A stretch of DNA of 36,981 bases. Origin: Rhodobacterales bacterium (GTDB lineage: Bacteria; Pseudomonadota; Alphaproteobacteria; Caulobacterales; Hyphomonadaceae). How positions within the stretch are numbered: the stretch's first letter is position 1; each line of letters opens with the position of its first letter. Positions 22,975 through 32,700 of the stretch are shown here, one piece after another. The notes under the pieces are model-generated. The model did no database searches and was not told the origin of the DNA. It was given only the letters and a program-made list of their open reading frames with translations. The stretch covers positions 1-36,981 of the forward strand of contig JACXUV010000028.1 of assembly GCA_014763715.1 (NCBI GenBank). The letters run 5' to 3'. The translations under genes and the position numbers were made by a program.

Positions 22975-23949
22975 TCAGTCGCGGGACAGGCCGAGCTGGT
23001 CCATCCGGCGGTAAAGTGTCGCCCGGCTGATGCCGAGGGCACGGGCCGCGGCCGCCATATTGCCATTGGCCCGGGCAATGGCCCGGCGCAGTTCGCGGCG
23101 CTCGGCACTTTCAAGGCCAACGCCGCGTTGTTCCGTATCGCCGAACAGGTCGCCTGCCGGGCGCGGGTCGATCCGGCTGTCCTGGCCAAGGCCATAGATC
23201 GCGCGGGCCGCGCGGGTGGCGCCGACCACGAGGTCATCCTGATCCACCGCCAGCAGGACAGCGCCTTTCTGCCCATCGCCTGCACCGCGCAGGATGCGCC
23301 GGTCCGCGAAGGCACTCTGGAAGTGATCGGCCTCGATCTGCCGGGCGGCATCGGTCACGGTCTGTGCAATCAGGGTGGCGAAGGGCTGGGTCAGGTCATC
23401 CCGGCAGGACGACACATCCAGCACGGCCACCAGCGCGCCATGCTCGTCGAACACCGGCGCGCCCATACAGCTCATCACCGTGTTGCGGTCGCGGAAATGC
23501 TGGTCACGATAGATGGTGACGGCGCGCTGCTCGGCGATGCAGGTGCCAATGCCATTGGTGCCCTGCACCGCTTCGGACCAGACACCGCCTTCGCAAAGCC
23601 CGGCCGCACGCAGCATGGCGCCGTCGCTGTCGGGCATGCGGTGGTCAATCACGACGCCTTCAGTGTCCGACAGAAACACGCTGCACCCGGCGAGGCCCAG
23701 GCTGGCATAGAGACGGTCCATCACCGGTGCGGACATGGCCAGCAACCGCCCGAGAGCATCGCGGCGCAGATAGATCTCGCCCTGCTCCAGCCGTGCATCG
23801 ATCCGGCCGGGCGCATCCGGCTCAAGCCCGTAGGCTTTCATGGACCGGGCCCAGGAGGCAGCAAGACTCGATTGCGCGGCCGCACTGCGCGACAACGCGA
23901 CAGAGCGCACCTTCTCGGCGTGATCGCCTGACGAATTCTCCCTTTTCAT
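22975..23949 (-). CDS. GAF domain/Fis-type HTH regulator (AcoR-like, no AAA+ domain)
   Basis: This 324-residue protein has an N-terminal helical part found in AcoR-type regulators (SRSAAAQSSLAASWARSMKAYGLEPD). A GAF-like sensor spans about 75-215, with the family's GTNGIGTCIAEQRAVTIYRDQHFRDRNTVMSCMGAPVFDEHGALVAVLDVSS. A linker of about 70 residues follows, then a Fis-type helix-turn-helix at the end (RRELRRAIARANGNMAAAARALGISRATLYRRMDQLGL). The central sigma-54-interacting ATPase is absent, so it should act on ordinary sigma-70 promoters. Its target is probably the aldehyde dehydrogenase operon just downstream. The gene is minus-strand and ends 11 bases before the palindrome. Confidence 0.9.
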   Translation of the reverse strand: MKRENSSGDHAEKVRSVALSRSAAAQSSLAASWARSMKAYGLEPDAPGRIDARLEQGEIYLRRDALGRLLAMSAPVMDRLYASLGLAGCSVFLSDTEGVVIDHRMPDSDGAMLRAAGLCEGGVWSEAVQGTNGIGTCIAEQRAVTIYRDQHFRDRNTVMSCMGAPVFDEHGALVAVLDVSSCRDDLTQPFATLIAQTVTDAARQIEADHFQSAFADRRILRGAGDGQKGAVLLAVDQDDLVVGATRAARAIYGLGQDSRIDPRPAGDLFGDTEQRGVGLESAERRELRRAIARANGNMAAAARALGISRATLYRRMDQLGLSRD

Positions 23950-24021
23950 GCGCTCACATTAGCATGCCGCAAGGGCAAACGCACCTTACCGAAAGGTTGT
24001 ACGCGTGATCTGCAATAGCGA

Positions 24022-24630
24022 TTACGGCTGACTCTTGGGCAGGTGCCAGCCGAAGATCAGCGCCGCCCCGCGCAGGATGAACGCGACCAGCACGCCTGAG
24101 GCAAAGGCCCAGCTTTCCGGAACGCCCGAGAAATGCAGCGCCGCGTACAGCCCCGCACCCACCAGCGCCGCGGTCGCGTAGATGTCTTCCTTCAGCAGCA
24201 GCGGATCGCGGTTTGCGACGACATCGCGCAACACGCCGCCGCCCGTCCCGGTCATCACGCCCATGATCACCACCAGCAGCGGGCCATGACCGAGGCTGGC
24301 CGTCTTCGCAGCCCCAGCGATCGCGAAAATGGCTAGGCCCACGGCATCTGCCCAGCGGATCGGTTTGAACGCATCGACGATGCTGTGAAGGAAAAACGCC
24401 ATCACCCCGCCAGCGATGGCGCACAGGATCGTCAGCGTATCATGCAGCCAGAAGACAGGCTGGTTCAGGATGATATCGCGGATCGTGCCGCCGCCTACGG
24501 CCGTGATGATCGCCAGCACGACGGCCCCGAAAATGTCCATCTTGTTGCGCACGGCAACAATGCCGCCGGACAGGGCGAACACGAACGCGCCGATAGGGTT
24601 CACGAACGTGAGGATCAGGTCGATTGTCAT
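24022..24630 (-). CDS. TRIC/YicG-type (UPF0126) membrane protein
   Basis: This 202-residue inner-membrane protein has about six hydrophobic segments and two internally repeated UPF0126 units. The first is near NPIGAFVFALSGGIVAVRNKMDIFGAVVLAIITAVGGGTIRDIIL. The second is near ADAVGLAIFAIAGAAKTASLGHGP...MGVMTGTGGGVLRDVVANRDP. Relatives include prokaryotic TRIC cation channels and YicG proteins; glycine transport has been assigned to some. The substrate here cannot be told. It is divergent from ccrM, and its upstream region is shared with the ccrM control region. Confidence 0.9.
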   Translation of the reverse strand: MTIDLILTFVNPIGAFVFALSGGIVAVRNKMDIFGAVVLAIITAVGGGTIRDIILNQPVFWLHDTLTILCAIAGGVMAFFLHSIVDAFKPIRWADAVGLAIFAIAGAAKTASLGHGPLLVVIMGVMTGTGGGVLRDVVANRDPLLLKEDIYATAALVGAGLYAALHFSGVPESWAFASGVLVAFILRGAALIFGWHLPKSQP

Positions 24631-24707
24631 GACCGCTTCCTAAGCCGATTTCAGGCCAGCCCTCAATCCCGGCAGGCACCGCACGAATTACACAGAGATT
24701 CACAGGG

Positions 24708-24716
24708 TTTTCCACA
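24708..24716 (+). promoter_or_regulatory. DnaA box-like site 1
   Basis: TTTTCCACA differs from the consensus TTATCCACA at one base. A second near-match lies 24 bases downstream. Confidence 0.4.
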
Positions 24717-24731
24717 GATTGCTACACAACC

Positions 24732-24740
24732 CTATCCACA
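24732..24740 (+). promoter_or_regulatory. DnaA box-like site 2
   Basis: CTATCCACA differs from the consensus TTATCCACA at its first base. It has the same orientation as site 1 and reads toward ccrM. Confidence 0.4.
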
Positions 24741-24798
24741 AAACGAATCGGGCATTAGTTTCGATTCCGGAACGATTCGAAACCGGAACAAGGCGGCG

Positions 24799-24819
24799 CG
24801 GTTAGGGAATCACTAACCG
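24799..24819. promoter_or_regulatory. Inverted repeat with a GANTC site on its symmetry axis
   Basis: CGGTTAG (24799-24805) and CTAACCG (24813-24819) are perfect 7-base arms separated by GGAATCA. The embedded GAATC (24807-24811) is centred exactly on the dyad. It is 57 bases upstream of the ccrM ATG, where a promoter or 5' leader would lie. Methylation by the CcrM product would place one methyl group on each strand symmetrically within a protein site. Confidence 0.6.
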
Positions 24820-24833
24820 GTGCACCGCAGTGA

Positions 24834-25958
<1,125 letters not shown>

Positions 25959-25971
25959 GCCCTTCGCGGCC

Positions 25972-26568
25972 TCAGCCGAGCAGCATCCAGACAGCGACAG
26001 CCGCGAGGATAGCGCCAAGCACCATGTTCATTCTATGGGCATGGGCCTCATCCTGAAATTGCCTGGCGATGCCGTCGCCCACCGCTGTCCATGCCGTGAA
26101 GGCGACAAGGTTGTTCAGGGTGAAAACCGTGGTGATCAGCAGGATCAGCGCGAGCCGATTCTCTACGCCGCTGCTCAGGAATTGCGTGAACATCAGCGCA
26201 ATAATGACATAGGCCTTCGGGTTCAGGACCAGCAGGACAACACCATCCATGAAGCCGGCAGGCCGGGCCTCCCCCACGTTTTCGATGGCACCGGCCCGGA
26301 ACAGCTTCCAGGCGAGATAAAGCACATAGGCTGACCCGGCCCATTTGATGGCCACGAACAGCTGGGGGAACCGCTCCAGCGTCGCCGCAAAGCCGAAGCC
26401 AATCGCAGCCGTCACAATCCATGTGGCGAGATGATAGCCCGCACTTGCCGGCAGCGTCGCCCGCACGCCAAAGCGCGCGCCGTTCGCGGCAAAAAACATG
26501 TTGCCCGGACCGGGGCTGTAGGCGAGCGGAAACAGGAAAACGAGCAGCGCGAGCATCAGTGCAATCAT
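25972..26568 (-). CDS. LysE/RhtB family exporter
   Basis: This 198-residue inner-membrane protein has about six hydrophobic spans. It carries the family signature near the first (LFPLAYSPGPGNMFFAANGARFG) and the conserved LLNPKAY-like loop (VLLVLNPKAYVIIALMFTQF, near residue 110). LysE/RhtB proteins export amino acids such as lysine, threonine or homoserine lactone; the substrate is unknown. The ATG at 26568 has GGAGG seven bases upstream. It follows mutY on the same strand with a 69-base gap and may be co-transcribed. Confidence 0.92.
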   Translation of the reverse strand: MIALMLALLVFLFPLAYSPGPGNMFFAANGARFGVRATLPASAGYHLATWIVTAAIGFGFAATLERFPQLFVAIKWAGSAYVLYLAWKLFRAGAIENVGEARPAGFMDGVVLLVLNPKAYVIIALMFTQFLSSGVENRLALILLITTVFTLNNLVAFTAWTAVGDGIARQFQDEAHAHRMNMVLGAILAAVAVWMLLG

Positions 26569-26637
26569 GAAGGAACCTCCGGGACGTTTTCCCGGTTCTC
26601 CCTATCCGGATCGCAGCCCGCGACCCGATTCTTGCGG

Positions 26638-27669
26638 TCAGCCCGAAGTCGCCAGCCGGAACGCCTTGGCGAAGACGCTTGGCAGGCCCTCGACTTCATC
26701 CAGCGGCACCCAGAAGCCTTCGACCTTCGCGGGCCTGCGGGCGAGGTCTGCCCGCATCACAGTGAGCCGCAGGTCGAAATGGGTGAAGACGTGGCGGACT
26801 TCGCCAACCTCCCCCCAGGCTGCCTTGAAGGGCGGGGCCGGATCGGAACGTTCCCCCTCCACCCAGTCACTCGTCGGAAGGCCCGCCATACCGCCGAGCA
26901 GGCCCTTGTCCGGCCGCCGCTGTAGCAGCACCTCGCCTTTGTGAACCGCCACGAAAGCGGCGCCGCGCCGGATCGGCTTGGCCTTCTTCGGCGGCTTGAT
27001 GGGGTAGCGTTCCGGCTCCCCCTCCGCCTTGGCAAGGCAGTACGCCGAGACAGGGCAGATCAGGCAGTTCGGCCGGGTCGGCGTGCAGACCGTGGCGCCA
27101 AGATCCATCAATGCCTCGGCAAAATCGCCTGGGCGATCTTCAGGTACGAGGCGTTCCACTTGCGCATGAAGGCGCTTTTTCTCCTCCGCCCAGTCGCCCT
27201 TCAGGGCCAGGAGGCGCGCGAAGACGCGATCGACATTGCCATCCACGGCAGCTGCAGGCTGGTTGAAGGCAATCGCTGCGATGGCCCCGGCCGTGTAGGG
27301 CCCGATGCCCGGCAGCTTCTTCAGCTCCGCTGCTGTCTCTGGCCAGCTGCCGCGCGCGGCGATCTCGCGGGCACATTTCAGCAGGTTGCGCGCGCGGGCG
27401 TAATAGCCGAGCCCCGCCCAGGCGGTCATGACGTCTTCATCCTTCGCCGCAGCCAGCGCCTCAACGGTTGGCCAGCGCTGTGTGAAGGTCAGGAAATACG
27501 GCGTGCCGTGCGGGATGGTCGTCTGCTGCAGCATGATCTCGGCCAGCCAGACGCGGTAAGGGTCCCGCCGCTCGCCGAGGGCGGTACGCCAGGGCAGGTC
27601 CCGCCCATGCCGGTCGAACCAGGCGAGCAGATCTGCAGGCAGCGCGTTCAAATCCCCGTGTTTCGGCAC
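26638..27669 (-). CDS. mutY: A/G-specific adenine glycosylase MutY
   Basis: This 343-residue repair enzyme removes adenine mispaired with 8-oxoguanine. The catalytic Glu is in WLAEIMLQQT (E44). The helix-hairpin-helix is LPGIGPYTAGAI (119-130). The catalytic Asp is in VDGNVDRV (D143). The 4Fe-4S cysteines are C195, C202, C205 and C211 in the expected CX6CX2CX5C spacing. A C-terminal Nudix-like domain that reads 8-oxoguanine starts near residue 230 (RGAAFVAVHKGEVLLQRRP). The start is GTG at 27669 with GGAAGG six bases upstream. It is divergent from dciA with a 44-base gap. Confidence 0.97.
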   Translation of the reverse strand: MPKHGDLNALPADLLAWFDRHGRDLPWRTALGERRDPYRVWLAEIMLQQTTIPHGTPYFLTFTQRWPTVEALAAAKDEDVMTAWAGLGYYARARNLLKCAREIAARGSWPETAAELKKLPGIGPYTAGAIAAIAFNQPAAAVDGNVDRVFARLLALKGDWAEEKKRLHAQVERLVPEDRPGDFAEALMDLGATVCTPTRPNCLICPVSAYCLAKAEGEPERYPIKPPKKAKPIRRGAAFVAVHKGEVLLQRRPDKGLLGGMAGLPTSDWVEGERSDPAPPFKAAWGEVGEVRHVFTHFDLRLTVMRADLARRPAKVEGFWVPLDEVEGLPSVFAKAFRLATSG

Positions 27670-27713
27670 AGCCTACCTTCCCGTCGTCTTCATTCCCGTG
27701 CAATCTCAGATCA

Positions 27714-28271
27714 ATGGTGACCAGATCAAGCATAGATCCCATCGAGGAGGCCCGCGCGCGGGTCCGCCTGCGCTACATGCGCGGCCGGGCGGCGACGCCG
27801 GGCATGGCGAAGATCGGGGTCGCTGCCGAGCGCCTGACCCGCAAGTCCGGCGCAAAAAAACTGCCGCCGATCCAGATCCTGAAGGCTCGCTGGCGCGAGA
27901 TCGCCGGGGAACAGCTCTACAAATACTGTCGGCCCGAACGCCTCAGCGGCGGCAAGGACGGAAGGGTGCTGACCCTGCGTGTGCTGCCCCAGGCCGCCCC
28001 GATGGTTCAGCACCAGTCGGAAACCATCCGCCAGCGCGTCTCGGTCGCTGCGGGTGGAGACGTCACCGCCATCAAGCTTGTGCAGGGCCCTCTGACCACT
28101 ACAGAGCCCCCTAAGAAGCCCCGCCGCGTGCCCCGCCCGCTCACACCAAAGGAGCGGGCCGAACTCGAAGCGAGCACGGCGGGCATTCAGGACAAGCGGC
28201 TGCGTGAGGCAATTGTTGCGCTCGGCGCGGCCATGCTAACCGCAGATGACAAGGAACAGAGACCGGATTGA
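27714..28271 (+). CDS. dciA: DUF721 protein, DciA-like helicase loader/partner
   Basis: This 185-residue protein carries the DUF721 core at about 50-125 (PPIQILKARWREIAGEQLYKYCRPERL...LTLRVLPQAAPMVQHQSETIRQRV). A basic linker rich in Pro and Lys (TTTEPPKKPRRVPRPLTPKERAEL) follows, then a short C-terminal helix. In bacteria without DnaC, DciA interacts with and helps load the replicative helicase DnaB (established for several species). The basic flanks fit DNA contact. No strong ribosome binding site precedes the ATG. Its stop lies three bases before the start of the first DsbA-like gene, so they are probably co-transcribed. Confidence 0.85.
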   Translation: MVTRSSIDPIEEARARVRLRYMRGRAATPGMAKIGVAAERLTRKSGAKKLPPIQILKARWREIAGEQLYKYCRPERLSGGKDGRVLTLRVLPQAAPMVQHQSETIRQRVSVAAGGDVTAIKLVQGPLTTTEPPKKPRRVPRPLTPKERAELEASTAGIQDKRLREAIVALGAAMLTADDKEQRPD

Positions 28272-28273
28272 TC

Positions 28274-28933
28274 ATGACAGGACTGACCCGACGCCTCGCC
28301 ATCGCTGCGCTTGCCTGCGCTGCCGCCCTCGCCAGCCCGGCCACCGCCGAGGATGACTGGACCGAATGGACTGCCGCTGACGAGCCGGGCTGGGTGGAGG
28401 GCGCCGCCGATGCGCCGGTGACCGTGATCGAGTATTTCTCGCCGACCTGCAGCCACTGCAAGGAATTTGCCGAGGACATCCTGCCGACCATCGAGGAAAA
28501 CTACGTTGCGACCGGTCAGGTGCGTTTCGTCATGCGCGAATGGATCCGCAACTCGGTCGACAAGACCATCATGACCCAGGCGCGCTGCCTGCCCAAGGAA
28601 GACGGCCTGGCTTATCTGAAAGACATCTTCGCGCGTCAGGACGAGATTTTCGTGGCGGCGCAGGTCGGCACCCTGCCAGGCACGCTGACGATCATTGGCA
28701 CACCCTATGGCATCACCGACCGCGAGAAGTTCGACACGTGCTACCAGAACATGGATACGCGCTTCGACATGCTGGAAGTCGACAAGTCCGCCGAGCATTA
28801 CGGCGTGCGCTCATCCCCCACATTCATTGTCGACGGAACGGTTCACACCGCCACCGTCTCCATGATGACGCCGGAAGGCTTCTCCGCTTTCCTCGACAAG
28901 GAACTTGCCCGCGTCACCCCGGAAACCAATTGA
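28274..28933 (+). CDS. DsbA family thioredoxin-fold protein, periplasmic
   Basis: From the ATG at 28274 it has 219 residues. A signal peptide (MTGLTRRLAIAALACAAALASPATA) is cut before EDD. The active site is CSHC at C59/C62, and the cis-Pro loop is SSPTFIVDG. The sequence before the active site, APVTVIEYFSPTC, is typical of the DsbA/DsbG-like Thioredoxin_4 type. It would catalyse disulfide exchange in the periplasm. An in-frame TTG at 28268 overlapping the dciA stop is another possible start. A paralogue follows at 29016. The gene sits between dciA and smc, a position conserved in related genomes. Confidence 0.9.
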   Translation: MTGLTRRLAIAALACAAALASPATAEDDWTEWTAADEPGWVEGAADAPVTVIEYFSPTCSHCKEFAEDILPTIEENYVATGQVRFVMREWIRNSVDKTIMTQARCLPKEDGLAYLKDIFARQDEIFVAAQVGTLPGTLTIIGTPYGITDREKFDTCYQNMDTRFDMLEVDKSAEHYGVRSSPTFIVDGTVHTATVSMMTPEGFSAFLDKELARVTPETN

Positions 28934-29015
28934 AAGCCCGCCAAAAGTTAACAGCAGCCCCCTCTTCCGTTAACCAGTTGGCAACCCAATCGACTCAACC
29001 CTTAACGCGAAAGCC

Positions 29016-29774
29016 ATGACCATGACCCTTCTTTCGAGACGTTCCGCCCTGGCCGCCGTTTCGGCGCTGATGCTTGCTGCCTGTGGCGGCAGCGATAGCG
29101 GCTCCACGACCGGCGTAGCCGCCATCACCAAAGGCGACCATGTGAAGGGCTCGGAAAGCGCCCCGGTCACGATCATCGAATACGCTTCGCCGACCTGCCC
29201 GGCCTGTAAATACTTCCATGACGACATCCTTCCGGAACTGACCGAGAAATACGTTGTCACCGGCAAGGTGAAATTCGTGTTCCGTGAATACCCGGTTCAC
29301 CAGGGCCCGGACCTGCCAGCCTATGTGCTGGCCCTGTGCGCAGGGGAAGATAAGTTCTTCGATGTGCTGGACGATCTGTTCGCCAACCAGACCGGCGTCG
29401 TCACGGCTGCCCAGAACGGCACGCTGAAAGGCGCCCTGCAGGTCATCGGCAAGCGGCACGGCATCGAGACCGAGGCCCAGTTCGACGCCTGCATGGAAAA
29501 CCGCGACTACCGCATGGTGCTGGCTGACAAATACCAGGTCGCCACCGAGAAGTGGGGCGTCGATTCCACCCCGACCTTCATCGTGAACGGCAAGAAGCAC
29601 CTCTTCGAAAACGAAACCCGTTCGGTCGAAAGCTTCTCGAAATACATCGACAGCCTGCTGGGTGAAGAGACCCCGGCTGCGACCGAAACCGCCGCTCCGG
29701 CAGAAGACACCGCTCCGCAGCCGACCCAGGCCGATGCGGAGTCAGGCGTGCCGGAAACCACCGACCAACAATAA
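29016..29774 (+). CDS. DsbA family thioredoxin-fold lipoprotein
   Basis: This 252-residue paralogue of the preceding gene has a signal peptide with lipobox LAAC (Cys23), so it should be lipid-anchored. The active site is CPAC at C61/C64, and the cis-Pro loop is STPTFIVNG. The first 200 residues are the DsbA-like domain. The last 35 are low complexity, rich in Ala, Thr, Glu and Pro (PAATETAAPAEDTAPQPTQADAES), probably a flexible tail. A second in-frame ATG lies two codons in. It follows its paralogue by 82 bases and precedes smc by 15 bases. Confidence 0.9.
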   Translation: MTMTLLSRRSALAAVSALMLAACGGSDSGSTTGVAAITKGDHVKGSESAPVTIIEYASPTCPACKYFHDDILPELTEKYVVTGKVKFVFREYPVHQGPDLPAYVLALCAGEDKFFDVLDDLFANQTGVVTAAQNGTLKGALQVIGKRHGIETEAQFDACMENRDYRMVLADKYQVATEKWGVDSTPTFIVNGKKHLFENETRSVESFSKYIDSLLGEETPAATETAAPAEDTAPQPTQADAESGVPETTDQQ

Positions 29775-29789
29775 GACAAGGGAGCCGGA

Positions 29790-32700
29790 ATGCAGATTAC
29801 TGAACTACGCATTGCCGGCTTCAAGTCGTTCGTCGACCCGCAGGATTTTCCCGTCGAACCCGGTCTGACCGGGATCGTCGGGCCGAACGGCTGCGGCAAG
29901 TCCAACCTGCTCGAAGCGCTGCGCTGGGCCATGGGGGCCAGTTCTGCCCGCGCCATGCGCGGCGGGGAGATGGATGACCTGATCTTCTCCGGCTCTGCCG
30001 GTCGCCCTGCACGGGAGACCGCGGAAGTTACGCTGATCCTCGACAATTCAAAGCGCACCGCCCCGCCGGAATTCAATGGCTCCGACACGCTGGAGATCGT
30101 GCGCCGCATCCGCCGCGGTGCAGGCACGACCTACAAGCTGAACGGCCGCACCGTCCGCTCGAAGGACATCACGCTCCTCTTCGCGGATGCCTCGACGGGC
30201 GCAAACTCTCCGGCGCTGGTGCGTCAGGGGCAGATCTCCGAGCTGATCGGATCGAAGCCGCAGAACCGCCGCCGCATTCTTGAGGAAGCCGCCGGGATCG
30301 CGGGTCTCAATACGCGCCGCCACGAAGCAGAGCTGAAGCTGAACGCAGCCGAGGCAAACCTTGAGCGCCTGGCGGAGGTCTCTGCCGAGGTCGAGCGCCA
30401 GCTGGCCAGCCTGAAACGGCAGGCAGCGAAAGCCCGCCGCTACAAGAAACTCTCTGAAGAGATCTTCGCGCTCGATGCGCTGGTCGCGCATCTGCGCTGG
30501 CACGAAGCAAAACTCGCCTGCGAGACGGCGCGCGAAAAGCTGGAAGAGACAAAGCGCCAGGTGGAAGAATCTTCCCGCCAGGATGCTGTCTGCGAAGCGG
30601 CACGGATTGAAGCCGGCGAAGGCCTCGCTCCGCTGCGTGAAGCGGAGGCCATCGTTGCGGCAAAGCTTGGCCAGGCGCGGATTGCCCTCGCCAAGCTGGA
30701 GACCGAGCGCAAGGTCGCCTCGGATGCGCATGCCCGGCTGGAAGCTGAAGCCGCCCGCCTAATGGAAGACATCGAGCGCGAACAGGCAGCCAAGACCGAG
30801 GCCGAAGACGCACTCGCCCACGCAAAATTCGAACTCTCCGCCCTGCCGGTGGAAGACGAAGCCGCCAATGCCGAGACCGAGGCGCAGACACGTGCCACGC
30901 TCGAAACGGCCCGCGCAGAGCTTGCCCGCGCCGAGCAGGTGGCGGACGATGCCCAGACCCGTCTGTCCGAAGCCCGCGCCCGCCGTCAGGCTACGGAAGA
31001 CCAGGCCGCTGCCCAGACCCGCCGCAAGAACCACCTGACGGCAGAAGTCGAGCGCCTGCGCGCTGACATGGCCTCGCTGGAAGATGCCGTTTCGCTCGTC
31101 AGTCGGCTGAAAGCGGCGAAGGCCGCAGAGACGGAAGCCGAAGCAGCACTTCAGGCGGCCGAGCGCGCTGTTGAAGAGGCAGAGCAGCGCCTCGCCGCGG
31201 CCCGCGATGCCGAAACCGCGGCCCAGCCTTTGCGCGATGAAGCCGCCCGTGCTGTGCGCGAACTCGAAGCCGAGATCGGCGGCCTGCGCAAACTTCTGCG
31301 CAAGGCGGAAGGCCCGAGCGCGCCGCCCGTGGTGGAACGCATCCGCACACGTGACGGCTTTGAAAAGGCCATAGCTGCCGCGCTTGGCGATGACATCGAA
31401 GCACCGACGGACAAGGCCGCCGCAATGTATTGGGGCGGCGCCGATGCCGTGGCGCAGACGCTGCCGGAAGGCGCAACGCCCCTCTCGCAGTATACGGATG
31501 CGCCGGGCGAACTGGCCGCGCGGCTTTCCCAGTGCGGACTGGTCGACGCCTCTGACGGGCCGCGCCTTGCCGCCCTGCTGAAACCCGGCCAGCGGCTGGT
31601 CTCAAAGGAAGGCCATCTCTGGCGCTGGGACGGGTTTGCCCGCACGCCGGATGCCCCGGTCAGCGCCGCCGCCCGTCTGGAACAGCAGGCCCGCCTCGAA
31701 ACGGCCCTTGCCGAACTCGCTCCGCTTCAGGAGGCCCTCACCGCCCGCGAAGCCGAATTCGCCGCCGCCCGCGAGGCTCGCACGGCTGCGGAAGAAACGC
31801 TTCGCAACTGCCGCTATGAAGTCGCCCCGGCCCAACGCGCGCTGAACACGGCCCGCAGCAGCGTTACCGAAGCCGCGCAAGCCTCCGAGCGCGCCGCGAT
31901 GAAACGCGACACGTCTGGCGAAGCGCTGTCGCGTGCCGAGTCCGAACTCTCCATCGTCAACGAGACGCTTGCCCTGATCGCTCCGTCAGACAGCCGCGAG
32001 ATGGAAAGCCAGCTGGAAGCCCGTCTGGCCGAGGCGCGTGCCGCCGTGGCCGAGGCCCGCTCCGCCGAGATCGAGGCCCGTGGCCGGCTGACCGACATTA
32101 CGCGCGGCCGCGAACAGGCCGCCGCCCGCCGTCAGGGCCTTGAGCGTGACGTCCAGACCTGGACCGGCCGCATTACAGCCGCGACCGACCGCGTGGAGCG
32201 CCTGCTGGAGCGCCGGTCTTCCGCCGCTGCCGAAGCGCTCGCCGCCAGAACCCGGCCGGAGCAGCTGGCCGCCGAGATCGAAACGCTCTCGGCTGAGGTG
32301 ACCCGGCTGGAAACCGAGCGCCAGAAGGCGGCAGACCGGCTCGCCGAGAAGGAAGCCGCGATTCGCGACGCTGAGTTCGCAGCCCGCCGCGCTTCCGCCG
32401 CGGCCTCCGAAGCCCGCGAATCCCTTGCCGGGTGGAAAGTGAAACTGGAAACCGCCGAAAGCCGGCTGGAAGAATCGGTCGAGATCGCCCGCAACAATTT
32501 CCAGCGCACGCCGGAAGGCCTGCTGGCCATCGCCGAGGCTGGCCTCGACGAAGAGGAAATGGGCGAGTTCACGCCCCGCGACATCGAACACCGGGTGGAA
32601 GACCTTCGCCGCACCCGCGACCAGCTGGGCGGTGTGAACATGGATGCCGAGGAAGAAGCCGCTGAGCTGGAAGAGCGCCTCGGCTCGCAGATCACCGAAA

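Noticed and set aside
24799..24819. A CtrA binding box at the ccrM inverted repeat
   Set aside because: CtrA sites are direct TTAA-N7-TTAA repeats. This one is inverted TTAG/CTAA and lacks both full half-sites.
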